From Calonectria ilicicola (Eukaryota > Ascomycota > Sordariomycetes > Hypocreales > Nectriaceae): DNA of 64,000 nucleotides. The stretch is from assembly GCA_020809705.1 (NCBI GenBank), contig CP085825.1:3596001-3660000 (forward strand), given 5' to 3'. The notes under the pieces are model-generated. The model was not told the origin of the DNA. It did no database searches and saw nothing but the letters and a program-made list of their open reading frames with translations. Positions 13,241 to 24,859 of the stretch are shown piece after piece. Every line of letters starts with the position of its first letter. Within the stretch, counting starts at the first letter, position 1. The position numbers and the translations under genes are program-made.

Positions 13241-15932
13241 ATGGTCAACCGTCACCCTCCCTTGTCTCCTCGGTCTCCCCGCAACTCTGGTTTTATTCCT
13301 TTGGGCACTGACAACTCGAACGACAACGACATGGACAACATCCCTCTTAGGACCGTTAAGAGCAATGTCTCTGTCAAATCCACTGGCCACCGCAAGCCCC
13401 TCACTGGCACCGACTCTTTTGACTCCAACGATCAGAATGACGACGAAAAGGGGCCCCGCCGCGGTCGCCGCCGCAAGATCGAGACCGGCACCCTTTCCCG
13501 CTCCGATACTGGCGATGAGTCTTCCCTGAATGCGATGGGTAGACTGTACAACAAGATCATCGGCTTTTCCATCATCACTCGTTATCTAGTTTACGTCGTC
13601 CCCGTCGGTCTCCTCCTCGCCATTCCTCTCATTGTCCTCCCTGCCACTGGCCATAAACATGACATTAGGGTTGGAGCTTCAGTTGACGGCACCCGGGCAC
13701 CTGCCTTGTTCAAGCTGTTCCTCTGGATCGAAATCATGTGGCTCTCGCTATGGGTCGCCAAGGTTGTTGCGTGGTTCCTTCCTCCTGTCTTCATTTTCTT
13801 CTGTGGTGTTGTTAGTGTGGGCACTCGCAAGTATGCTCAGGTCCTTCGCAACCTCATCTTGCCCATCTCCTTCTTTTTCTGGGCATTGGCATCCTACGTT
13901 ACATACCAGAACTTGTATCGTACCGAAAAAGATGCTATTGTCTGGTGTAAGAACATGAGCCGAATTCTGGGTGCCCTCTTTGTGTCATCGGCTGTCTTTC
14001 TCGCTGAGAAGGCTATTGTTCAACTCATTGGTATCACATACCACCAGCGATCTTTCGCCAACCGAATCAAGGCATCAAAGCGCGAAATTCACCTGCTCGG
14101 GTTGCTTTATGATGCCTCCCGTACCCTGTTCCCCATGTACTGCGAGGAGTTCTCTGAGGAAGACCACGTCATCAACGATAGCATTGAGATGATGCTCCGC
14201 GGCAAGAAGGGCCACAAGAGACTTGGTTCTCATGCTCCCATGAAGATCATTGGCGATGTCGGCCGTATTGGAGACAAGCTTACTTCTGTCGTTGGAAATG
14301 TTGCATCTGAGATCACCGGCAAGCAGGTGTTTAACCCTAACTCTGCCCACTCGATTGTTCTTGAAGCTTTGGAGAAGACAAAGTCCTCGGACGCCCTGGC
14401 TCGACGTATCTGGATGTCCTTTGTTGTCGAAGGCAGCAACGCACTTGTCGTTGATGACTTCCGCGAGGTGCTTGGTCCTGCCTACAAGGAAGAGGCTGAC
14501 GAGGCTTTCTACTCTATTGATAACGATGAGAACGGCGATATCAGTCTCGAGGAGATGATTCTGAAGGTTGTGGATATGGGCAAGGAGCGAAAGGCTATTG
14601 CTGAAGGCATGAAGGATATTGGTCAGGCTCTGCGTGTGTTTGACAAGATTCTCCTCTTCTTCGTCTTGCTTCTCGTGATTTTCATTTTCCGTAAGTCATT
14701 CTCGAATTTGATAATTGACTCTTACTGACCAATTCATTCAGTCATCTTCTTCCAGAGCAGCTTTGTCAAGACCCTCACCACAGCTGGCACCACCCTGCTC
14801 TCTCTTTCTTTCGTCTTTGCCGTCACTTGCCAGGAATTCCTCGGTTCTTGCATCTTCCTGTTTGTCAAGCATCCTTATGATGTCGGTGACAGAGTTGAAA
14901 TCACCAGCAGCGTGATGGTTGTTAACAAGATTTCGCTTCTTTACACTGTGTTCCACCGTGGCAACAACCAGATTGTTCAGGTAAGTGAAGGAAAAAGAAA
15001 ACCTTCTTGCCGTGACTGGACATGCCTTCTAACGATTGCAGATTCCCAACATTCAACTGAACACCCTCTGGATTGAGAACATTTCTCGAAGTAAGGCTAT
15101 GAGCGAGACTGTTGAGGTTAACGTATCGTTCGACACCACCTTTGAGGACATTGAACTTCTTCGCGCAGAGATGGAGAAATTTGTGCGTCATCCTGATAAC
15201 TCTCGTGATTTCCAGCCCGAATTCGACATCAATGTTGGCGGTGTGGGTGACCTTGATAAGATGCTGCTCAAGATCGAAATCAAGCACAAGTCCAACTGGC
15301 ACAATGCCGCTGTTCGCTCCAACCGTCGATCCAAATTCATGTGCGCCTTGGCTCTTGCTTTGAAGAAGGTTCCTATCAATGGACCTGGTGGTGGTGGTGA
15401 GCCTCTCGGAGGCCCCACCAACCCCTCATACTCGGTTACTGTCAGTGATGACTTTGCTGCCAAGGCTCGTGACGACAGTGATAAGGCCAAGGACGAAGCT
15501 CGTATGGTTCCCGCTGCTGGCAAGAAGGATAAGGACAGCAGCGAGAAAGCAGCGATGGATGAGCTCAACTCTCGCCCCATAATTCTGGATGACGACCTGA
15601 CTATCGGCTCGGAAGAACACGGATTGAAGCGAGATGCTACTACTCACGGTCGTCGCAAGGCCGGCGAGACTCTGCCAGTTCTTACCCTGGAGAGTGCGCC
15701 CAGATCTAGTCTGTCTGTCAGATCTGCCAGGCGCCCTAGTCCCAGCCCGAGTACCAGGAGCCCACGAGTCGGTCCCTTTGACGAGGAAGCTGAAACAGGC
15801 ATGGGCTCAACTGCTTACCACCCCAATGTTCAAGTTAGCGGCGCGTCTGGTTACCCATCATTTAACCCGCCTCCCCCCGGTGGTGGCTTCCCACACAGCG
15901 CACCCTCTCAGCGAAAGCCACCACCTAAGTGA
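13241..15932 (+). CDS. EF-hand MscS-type mechanosensitive ion channel
   Basis: Three exons: 13241-14690, 14742-14980 and 15042-15932, all in phase; 859 aa. Residues 1-100 are polar and basic (RRGRRRK). Four or so membrane spans follow in residues about 110-280, beginning ITRYLVYVVPVGLLLAIPLIV. A perfect EF-hand loop (DNDENGDISLEE, residues about 428-440) precedes the last span and the MscS pore and beta domains in exons 2-3 (TTAGTTLLSLSFVFA, HPYDVGDRVEI, then IPNIQLNTLWIENISRS). The tail after residue 690 is Lys/Ser/Pro-rich. This is the architecture of fission yeast Msy1/Msy2, ER channels that shape calcium release on hypo-osmotic swelling; that role is inferred by family. An AATAAA lies 170 bp past the stop. 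The leader is long and CT-rich. Confidence 0.93.
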
Positions 15933-16276
15933 TTACCGCCACCAAGCTGCTAGCTGGGCCGAGCCTCAGATAAATGAGCAATATAATGACGGAGTGTAGA
16001 GATATGGAATGCCCGACAACTTTGTTTTTCTTTGGTGTATATGGGATCTTTACTGGGAAGCACAAGACTTCTTCACATGCTGGAAAATAGAAAAGGTGAC
16101 CCGTCAACAATAAACGGGCGGATGTATTTGGATTCACGAAATTGGCTGGTTTTCATTTTGTAACTCGGAATCACGGAGCACATCCCGTCGATTTTTACGA
16201 TGTCAAGAAACTTAGAATATATTATTCATTCTGTCCAGCTTGTGGATCAAACTTTTGGCTATTGTGAAGTTTTTAT
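15933..16276. other. Convergent 3' spacer between MscS channel and DLH gene
   Basis: A 344 bp spacer between two convergent stop codons. It contains AATAAA around 16109 on the + strand and AT-rich sequence near 16210-16230. No gene is seen. Confidence 0.6.
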
Positions 16277-17489
16277 CTAACAAACATGCTCGGGGGGCGG
16301 CACATCACCAGCTTTGGACCCCAGGTCAGTCTTGAGCACACGACCAAAGAGCTCAAGGAGAACTTCGAAGCATATCTTTGTAATGGCTGGATCGTAGCGG
16401 CCTTTGCTGAGTTCATCACGGATGAAAGCGTGCTGCGCCCAAGCAAACTCGTAGAAACTGGTGACAACGCCAGCCTCGCGTAGTTTGGCGCGAATAAGAT
16501 CTCGGCCAGCATCGGGGACATGGGTGTCCTTGATGCCGAAGATCATGGCGACCTCGCCCTTGAAGTTGGCGAAGAGATCGAGGGTGTGGTTGCTATTGGG
16601 TGGAGGCGTTGCTGAGGAGTTGGCAGCTGTGTATGGGCCCAGTGTACGAGAATGAATGTCTGTGGCGAAGTACGAGACGCAGGCGGTTATACGAGGGTCA
16701 AGCTGGAGATGGTAAGTCGGTGGATATTTAACTAGGCGGTTTGACGAGTGTATCATTGCAAGTTTGAGCCGTGAATTGAAAATAAGTGACTTACAGCAGC
16801 ACGGACGGCAAGATGACCGCCAAGACACATGCCTGTGGCACCAATGAGACCGGTGCAAGTCGGGAGAGTGAGTAGGTAATCGACGGTGGCGTAGGAGTCG
16901 GCGTCGTAGGACTCCAGAGTCTGAAATAGCACAGGTGGTTAGGGTATGCCGACATGAATAAGTAAACATCAACAGAGGAGAGGAATGTGCCTTGTCAATC
17001 TTGTACTTATTACCCCGGTCAGTGTCCTCGACGTCATACTTGAGAGGCTCAGGGCCAGTGAAGTCATGGTAGGACGATGGAGCGGCGACAATGTAGCCCT
17101 GGCCAGCAATTTGACGAGCAAAACGGGCAACAGGACCGGTTACTATACGACTAGGTTAGAAAATGGGTTGGCGTGTATCATGATGCGTGGAACGTAACAT
17201 ACCTTGATAGATCTCGCTGAAGAGACAGACTCCAGGGAAACGTCTGTTATTCAAGAAAAATTGTTATGAGGATGTTGCCGTGAATGAACTGCTAAGCAAG
17301 CGACTTACGCATTGGGGTACCCGGGGATGGTGGGGTGAAAGAGGAAAATGCCTGCTGGCTGTAAGTAGTTGCACAGCGATCCATGAGAGAGAAACTGCGG
17401 GCAAATCATCACAATGGCAACTTACGCATGGAGCCATCCTTGCCATTGGCAGAGGTGGGAACATCGACGTGGGATTCCTTGATCAACAT
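16277..17489 (-). CDS. Dienelactone hydrolase family protein
   Basis: Six exons read from the - strand: 17489-17426, 17351-17309, 17243-17203, 17142-16991, 16920-16795, 16702-16277; 283 aa. The spliced protein starts MLIKESHVDVPTSANGKDGS and has the alpha/beta-hydrolase triad of DLH proteins: nucleophile Cys132 in GATGMCLGGH, Asp201 in FGIKDTHVP and His233 in WAQHAFIRDE. Such enzymes hydrolyse lactones or small esters; in fungi many have unknown substrates, so only the class is claimed. The fourth intron (16990-16921) appears to use a GC-AG pair, since the conserved stretch DRGNKYKIDK joins TLESYDADS only if the donor is GCACAT. The gene ends 344 bp from the convergent channel gene and its 5' end faces the divergent Clr5-ankyrin gene. 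Confidence 0.9.
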
Positions 17490-18722
17490 GGTGGCTGTTA
17501 CGGGTGTTGAGCTTCCTGTGATGGAGGGGTTTTTTGCTAAGTGAGGGGAGCTTCTAAGGCGATACGTTTGATAGGTGTGATCACGTGGATCCTGCGCTTT
17601 CCGCCTGCAGTGCTTGGGGGGTTGCTTGATGGCAGCGACATTTCACCACAAGGAAGCTTCTATTTGTTTGACCCTTTGCTCTAGTCTGAATTATTCTGGG
17701 CTATTGATCCCTCTGATTGTTGAAGGCTAGTGACCTGAGGCAGGCCGGAAGTTGGGCAAGCATGTATATACAGTGGTGCGTGCTCTTGGGTGGGGACTGC
17801 GCATATAAAACCAACTAACGCTCCTTGAAAATACAGGCTTGGCTCCAGTTCCTTCAAAAATGTTGATATACACGGAGAGAATTAGACTCACGGCCAATTA
17901 GAATTCAGTGTCGCCGATACACTCTGGCCATTTTTTATTTGTTCGATGCCCCCAAAGTGTAACAACAACACATGGCGGTCAAGAATTAAAGCGCTTATGT
18001 GATTGCTTTTGCGGTGCCTAGCTCTAAATATGGTCAATAATAACCTGGCGTTTCCTTATGGGAAAAAGCGGTGTCCTTGTACAGCCCCTTCTTGACGAAG
18101 CCGAGTAAACGCCGGGGGGGGGGGGGGATGTTCTAGGCCGTTATTGGCGTCCCATTCCGATGAGGAGGATTTCCCAAGGACCAAAATATATTATAAAGAA
18201 AGCGATGATATAACAGGAATATGGTTATTTGTTCAAATGAATAATATATCCCAGTAGATGGGTAATTTATCTGGCTTCATCAATCTCCTCAGCCACCATG
18301 CCCAATTGTTGCAGTTTTAGATTGTTGCCCGGTTTGTAAAGTCGCGAAATCGCGGTGACCGAAAACCAGGGCAGATTGAAAGCCTTATTACTGAAACCGT
18401 GAATCAGAGGGATCGGTTTTGGAAAAAAAAGAGGGCTGTGGCTGAGCTACGGGTGCATTAGCCCGACGTGATCAGTCAAGGTGTGTGATTCGGATTTTGG
18501 CCTCAGCCACTCAGAGCGCCGAGATGTACGTGAAGCAGCGACACCGCCTTCACTACCATTAGGACTCTGGCAGGGGACCAATAGCTAGTATTTGCGCCGC
18601 TGTTCATATATGACGCGCATTCTTCTGGCATTCCACCCATGCCCATTTCGATCTTCATGTATGAATGAGGCGACATTGCATTTACTGTTTTCGCTTCACC
18701 CTTAACCATTCTCGGCTGTAGA
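17490..18722. promoter_or_regulatory. Divergent intergenic region, DLH gene / Clr5-ankyrin gene
   Basis: A 1.2 kb region between two divergent start codons that must hold both promoters. Visible items are a TATA-like CATATAAAA at about 17810 on the + strand, an uninterrupted G14 run at 18114-18127, and AT-rich patches around 18180-18260. No coding frame is convincing. Confidence 0.5.
18114..18127. repeat. G14 homopolymer run
   Basis: Fourteen consecutive G on the + strand, long for a coding-poor fungal spacer and prone to length error in sequencing or replication. Confidence 0.9.
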
Positions 18723-21700
18723 ATGATGGGGTCGACTCGATCCCAGATCACCGACGAGGCTTGGATGCTGCATAAAGATGTGATCCGTCGTCTTTATGTG
18801 GTGGATGAGGTGCCGCTCAACCAACTTCTTGTTGAAGTAGGAAACTTGGGACTTGCTGCGACGTTGGTGGCCTTCTCTCCTGGTATATATCCCCAGTAGG
18901 AACATGAAACTCACACCCTATATTTCCTCTAGGAAATCGCAGCTCGAGTACAAGCTCAAAATGTGGGGGTTTCGGAGGAAGCTCGATAGAGACGATTGGG
19001 TTGCCGTCGATCGCAAAATCACCAAGCGCAAGCAAAAAGGCAAAGATAGTGGGGTGATTTTCTGTGGAAAGCGCCTAAAAACCTCAAAAGTCGAGAAGGA
19101 AACGAAAAGAAACCGAGATTACAGAATATTTATACCCACCAATGCTATCGGTTAGTCTATGTTTGCCCAAGAACGTTTATCTCTCTAACAGCTCGTATCA
19201 TTTAGGATCCAGCGCTGAACCCAAGCCTCAAATGGACTCGTCTGTTTCTGTGTGTACACCAGAGTCACTCCCAATGGAATTCACATGGCCTGGCACTTTG
19301 CCATGGTTGCAGTTTCAAGCTACACATTTCCCTCAGTGTTGGTCTCCTCCTTTGTATTACTGATCTTGGCGTCCAATCCCTGACTGAAACAGTACTTTCA
19401 AAGATTAGCCAGGCCGATGATGAAGATATGGAAAGCGTCGAACTACTCCAGGGAGCGCACTCCAAGACGATAGTATCGGCCCTTTTCGGCTGCACCTCAA
19501 ATCTCGGCTCAGTAGATTCTCAACCGCAGGTATCTCATCTGGCAGCCACCATTGGCAAATCGATACCCGAATCCTACCCAGAAGAAAATCTACAGCGTGC
19601 CCAAACTTTACTAAGAGGTTCGGCCCCAGAAGTATTACGCCAATGCTTGTCGATTGTGTTATACATGCTGTCTAATAACCTTTCTGACCTGCAAAATAAC
19701 GAGAATTGGAACCTCGCAATGCAGATACTCCAACATTGTGGCATTTTTAATTTTCAAGTGAATATTAAAGAACTCAAAGACGCCACTCTAAGTGCATTTA
19801 TGGAAAATCTTTTCCGTATAGTTGTCTACCGATTGACGAATCCCCGAAACGTCGCAATAGACAGTGGAGAACCTTTGACTATTCTCAAATGGCTACTCTC
19901 ATCGGGACAATGCCCAAACGTTATAATGACGCTTCACGGTACATTCGGACATACAGTTACGCCACTTCATGCTGCTATAAGAGTCGGAAATATTGCATTG
20001 ATGGAACATCTTTTGGATGCAGGGGCAGATGTCAATCTTATATTATCCCACAACAACCCCGAGACACCCTTGGAACTTGCCCTAAAGATGTATGGCCTTG
20101 GAGATAAGATCGTTTCAAACATGGCTGATGTTCTACTGAGGTATGGTGCTTCAGCGAATTTAGAGACAGCTCTTCATTTGGCCATATGGAGACGGGATGG
20201 GGAGCTCGCTGTGGCAATTACCCAACAAGGGGCTGACATTTGTGGTTCTGTGCGAACCCAAAACGGCTTTTTATACGAAGAGACCTCTCTTAGCGCAGCA
20301 GCAGCCGTCGGCGAAACGGAAACAAGATTCGTTCTGTCCCTTTTCAAAACTCGGTACTCGGATATACCACCGGCGAGTTTTGTGACTGCGGATGTGCTCA
20401 TTGCAGCTGCAGCGGAGAAACGCGATGATACCATTCAACTTCTCCACGATATTTCTCCAGATAGCATCTTTGTTAACCATTACGGCATCTCACCATTACA
20501 TGCCGCTGCACGCAAAGGACACTTGAGCACTTGTCGATTGCTTATGGAACTTTATGGCTCACGAGTATCTGATATATCATATTCTTGTCCTCTTCTCCAC
20601 GTCGCAAGTTGTGGAGGGCATGAAGAAATTGTACGACTGTTTATTGATGCCGGGGCCAACGTTGATGCGGTTGCAATGGTTGGCGATAGCCCAGAACGAA
20701 AGACCGCACTTGAACGGTGCCGTCTAGATCTAATCTCGTGTAATGCACAATGCCACCTTACACCTTTGGAAATGCTTCGATTACATACTCGCAATGGGTT
20801 GAGCCCAGGACACCTCACATGCGCCACAATGCTTATACAAGCTGGCGCTAAGGCAATGGGGGATGAAGTCATTTTAGCTGCTGAGTACCTGCATCCTGAA
20901 TTGCTGTTAGCAGTTTTGGCTAGCGGTGGCGATCCGAATGCAACTACTGACGACGGATTGACTGGGCTGCAGCTTGCGCTCGCATATATGTATAAACAAA
21001 GTCAAAGAAAACTACAACGCGGTATCAAGATTGTGGAAATTTTACTTGAAAAGGGAGCTAAACTTGTTCAAGGAGAAGTGGTTTCCGCAATTCGAATTGG
21101 AAAATGGGACCTTGTTGATCTACTATTAAGCCATGGCGGAAGCCTGAAAGACACAAAATACTCTGGATTGACGGCTCTTGAGGCAGCGATCTCCTCCAGG
21201 GATAATTATGGATTATCTAGGATCTTTGCGACACATAAAAAAGCCTACGACGCTGGATCTCTGTGCGCCGCAGTCGAAAACGAGATGGATGAATGTGTTG
21301 ATCGGCTTCTCGCCAACCGCCCTTCTCAACAAGACCCAAATATTCTGGAAGCCACGGCAATCGGTATAGCCTCAAGATCAGATAATATGAATCTCCTGCT
21401 GAAGCTACTTTCTCGACTTCCACATATGAATAGAGCAGTGGTGCCCATTCAAATGGATGAGATGGGTGGTTTGTTTGCCATCACAGACAGTCATTGGTGG
21501 CGTCGCAATTGTGGAACCGATGGAAGTCCGTTGGCATTAGCAGCATTCGATAGATCGAGGGACGCGTTTTCGGAGCTTCTAAAAAGAGGATACCAAGCTG
21601 ATCAACTTACATGGACAATAGTAGCGAACAGTAATGACCTATTGATGGCTCAGGAGCTGGTGGAATATAATCAGCAACTCGGTGGCAATACTGCGCAGTC

Positions 21701-22373
21701 CGAAATTCCTATTTGCAACCCGTTAATAGGAGCGATCAAGTTTCAGAATAAAGAGTTGATTCAACTACTTCTGAAGGTCGGCGCCGACGTCAATGACCAC
21801 AATCGCGACTTAATAAACAGCCGATCGCCGTTGCAACTGGCGGTTGAATTGGGTGATTTGGACATTATAGAGTGTCTCCTTGAGGCTGGAGCTGAGATCA
21901 ACGCACCAGCCGCATTTCAAGGCGGCGGAACAGCATTACAGTTGGCCGCTATTAGCGGTAATTTAGGGCTGGCAAAGTATCTACTTGATCGCGGCGCACA
22001 GGTGAATGCTCCCTCTGCACTTAGATTTGGCAGGACGGCATTGGAAGGCGCAGCAGAGCATGGAAGACTTGACATGTTGAAACTTTTGCTCTGTGATGGT
22101 GCCCTGATAACAGATGCTGGGCGGCGTCAATATGTTAGATCTATCAAGCTGGCTCGAAAGAAGGGCCATTATGCTTCCGAGGAGCTGCTGCGAGAAACGA
22201 GAGAGTGGTCGGAAGATGATGAAATTTTGTTCAACGACGAAAATCTACTCAACGAAGGAAGCATCGATGACAGTGCGATCTGGACAACGGGGGAGAAGCA
22301 TGAGGTTGACCGAGTCGAGGTTATAAGCGAAGCGAAATCGATGGGACATCCAAAATTATATTTATGGATGTAG
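18723..22373 (+). CDS. Clr5-domain ankyrin-repeat protein
   Basis: Four exons: 18723-18862, 18933-19150, 19206-19337, 19393-22373; 1156 aa. The splice sites were picked to rebuild an N-terminal Clr5 domain (residues about 14-65: W14-x2-HK, LY, then TKSQLEYKLKMWGFRRKL) and then the WPGTLPWLQFQ block that follows Clr5 in related fungal proteins. Two of the three donors are GTTGGT rather than GTRAGT. Residues about 350-1070 hold ten or more ankyrin repeats, clear ones being TPLHAAIRVGNIALMEHLL, SPLHAAARKGH, SPLQLAVELGDLDIIECLL and TALQLAAISGN. Fission yeast Clr5 acts in heterochromatin silencing; Clr5 in filamentous fungi usually caps ankyrin, TPR or NACHT-like proteins of unknown role, so function is not assigned. 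A Clr5-less product starting at 19428 is possible if exons 1-3 are not used. Confidence 0.82.
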
Positions 22374-23716
22374 TCAAGGAAAAGGGTGTAAAGACGAAGG
22401 AATGATCTGATCGTTAAGGTTAGGAGGTGAATGACGCAAAGCGGTCTTGATGTTTTTTTTTTTTTTTTGCGCTTAACTAGATGATGGAAGGTTTTGTTTT
22501 GACAGTTTTATGTGTATTTAACCCGCCGCCCCTCTTAGAGTATATATATGAAAGCAATTTCCAAACCATATTTCCCAGCTCAGAAAGAATGATGTTTCAA
22601 CTGGGGAGATATAAATTAAATTGAAACTAGGAGTGACGGTTCCTGCATGTAAATGGACACATTTTGACGTGTAGATTGCGAAGACCATTCATGAACATCA
22701 CCGAGACTCAAAACGCACAGGCTAAAGTCAGTATCCATTTGCTTTTCTTTAAATAACCATTTATTGGAGGATGAAACGCAACAAGAAAATCGAATGACAT
22801 TTTAATATGCATGTATGTGTAGATGAGAATGAGCGCGGGGAGCCAATATTGACTTATTGGCTATAGTATCGTTTCGAAGGCAGAGGAGACATTCGCTACT
22901 ACTCAAACTCCCTGACTGGATAATTCTCAGAGGACACAAAATAATGCATTGCGGCGATGCACACAGAAATGCGACTGAGAATTGCCATTGGCAATTTGAT
23001 ATGTTTCTCTTATGGACCCAACCTGGAGTTGATTTACATGTCTGGAGGTAGTTTGGCAAGGTTCGTGACGTTTCGCTGCGCCCTAAGTGTCACGAGCTGA
23101 CAAAATAGTATTTTGAAGACAAGAAAGAGAGCTGGCTTAATTCGAGGGATTCTAAATATCGACCCGGATCCTTGGCAGGTTTCCAGGTCCGGCTTCCCAC
23201 ACACACAGCGAATAGCGATGGACATACATGGGCATTCTCATTGGTCCAGTGTAATTTCAGCTTCTTGGTACAACACAGCATCCGGCTGAAAACATGGTCA
23301 TGAATCTGTGACTATATCGGGTATTACTGATCCAGATCTTTGTGGACACACCCCTTTGGTCTTTTTTTTTTTTGTTGTTGTTCGTCTTGGTCTCACATTG
23401 CCACGTCTTCCACGAGTTCATCTGGATCATGTGACGTAACTGGATAGGTCCTGGCTTGGGCTTGGGTTTGGAGGCCCTCCCTCTCCACGCCGAAGCGGCA
23501 CGCACAGATTCCCGCTAACAGACGGATGCGAGGTGCGAGCCTCGGTCTGGGCGTTGCGAGCTATCGACGACGGGACGAAGGAGGCGGGTCAGCCGGAGTG
23601 ATACTCAAATTTCCGACGAGGGCCAACTTGTTCTCAACCTTTTTGACCGTCCCCAAGGTTGTTCCATGGATGAGGACCAGGGTACGTACCCTTCCCCCCC
23701 TTTTCACCGCAGTATC
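22374..23716. other. Gene-free stretch between the ankyrin gene and the MITE
   Basis: 3' region of the ankyrin gene with a T16 run at 22453-22468, then AT-moderate sequence without a recognisable gene. One copy of the GGTACGTACC palindrome lies at 23681-23690, 28 bp left of the MITE. Confidence 0.6.
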
Positions 23717-24081
23717 TACAGTGGGCGGCAATTAGTTCTGATCCAAAAACTCGTACCCATAAAATGCGCTAGTTGAAATAGGCAAGGTCAGCTTGCTGCC
23801 TTAATCTCTCTCTTTATTTTTACTTTTTAATAAAATAACTAATTCTTAAATTAAATAATAAGAAGAAAAAACTAAATAAGTATATTATTAAATAAAATAT
23901 AATATATCTATTTACTTTTTATTTTTAGCTTTTAGTAAAAAAGATATACTATTAATTAAGATGAGGGTTAGGGTTATAATAAGGGTTAGCTTTAAGCAGC
24001 AAGACTCGGATACCCAATCTTGGACTAGGGCAATTCTCACGGTACGTGATTTTGGATCAGAACTAATTGCCGCCCACTGTA
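23717..24081. mobile_element. MITE, Tc1/mariner-like, with 39 bp terminal inverted repeats
   Basis: Element 23719-24079 (361 bp) flanked by TA on each side (23717-23718 and 24080-24081). The left end 23719-23757 and the reverse complement of the right end 24041-24079 both begin CAGTGGGCGGCAATTAGTTC; the first 30 bases are identical and there are two mismatches over 39. The interior (about 23810-23960) is extremely AT-rich, and an 8 bp inner inverted pair (CTTGCTGC at 23792, GCAGCAAG at 23996) would extend a hairpin. CAGT ends and a TA duplication point to the Tc1/mariner superfamily. It encodes no protein, so it depends on a transposase elsewhere. Confidence 0.9.
23964..23975 (+). repeat. Telomere-like TTAGGG motif inside the MITE
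   Basis: AGGGTTAGGGTT is followed seven bases later by AGGGTTAG. The unit matches the usual filamentous-ascomycete telomere repeat but is far too short to be a telomere scar by itself. Confidence 0.6.
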
Positions 24082-24859
24082 GTTGCTAGGTAGAGATCGG
24101 ACAGGGCGCAACGTGCCAACCACATGTAAGGCGAGACAGTGGGAGGAGAGTTTGCAGTGCAAACCAAACACTGGACATTGGCCAACTAAGCAACGGCCTG
24201 TGAGCCAGCACAGAGAGGGAGCCAGGGAGATAAATTTAGGGAGTCAGAAAGCCAAGTAGCAGCCGAAGCAATAAGCATATGACCAGGCACAGTGACATAG
24301 TGACATGTGTCAAGAGGCTAATGTAGGTACCGCACACAGCAGGTTGAAGTGCACTTGTACGTTTTCATCCCGGCCTCGGGGGGTTGTTGTTGACGCTTTT
24401 TTTTTTTATTACTGCTTGCAGCCCACTGGAACACTAGAACTCGGGAGCGTCCTCGGGGGCGTCCTTGGTGGCCCTTGGTGGCCCTTGGCGGGTTCTACCC
24501 CCTGCCCTCCGTCCGTGGGGAGGCCGATCCCGCGGGCTTGGGGGTACGTACCTGGTTGGTCGGGTGCACTCCATCACAAGGGTCTAGCATCTTTGTCCAG
24601 GTGGTCACTTCACAACATTTTGGCATCGCTCATCCGTCGTCCCACGCACAACATCCATCCGCACCAGACCGACAAAATAAATCAATCCCGGGCGCCACCC
24701 TCTCACCCCATTCTCTCCGACCTCACCCGGCTGCTTGCTGCCTCTGCCAGCGTCTCCCGCCTCATGCTTCTCCCAAGTTGCTGAAGCTTTCCTCACAGCT
24801 CCTCCACCGCTTCGTTGCCCCCCCCGTCTCCCACCATTTGATATCCCGCCATCGCAATA
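24082..24859 (+). promoter_or_regulatory. sey1 upstream region
   Basis: A 778 bp stretch from the MITE to the sey1 ATG. It contains a tandem CTTGGTGGCC-like repeat near 24463-24490, a GGTACGTACC palindrome at 24543-24552 and then a CT-rich leader (24640-24850). No gene is seen. Confidence 0.5.

Noticed and set aside
19206..19427. Continuous open frame leading straight into the ankyrin ORF
   Set aside because: This frame is open by chance; the alternative frame gives the conserved WPGTLPWLQFQ block and needs a 55 nt intron with a good branch site, so the spliced model was preferred.
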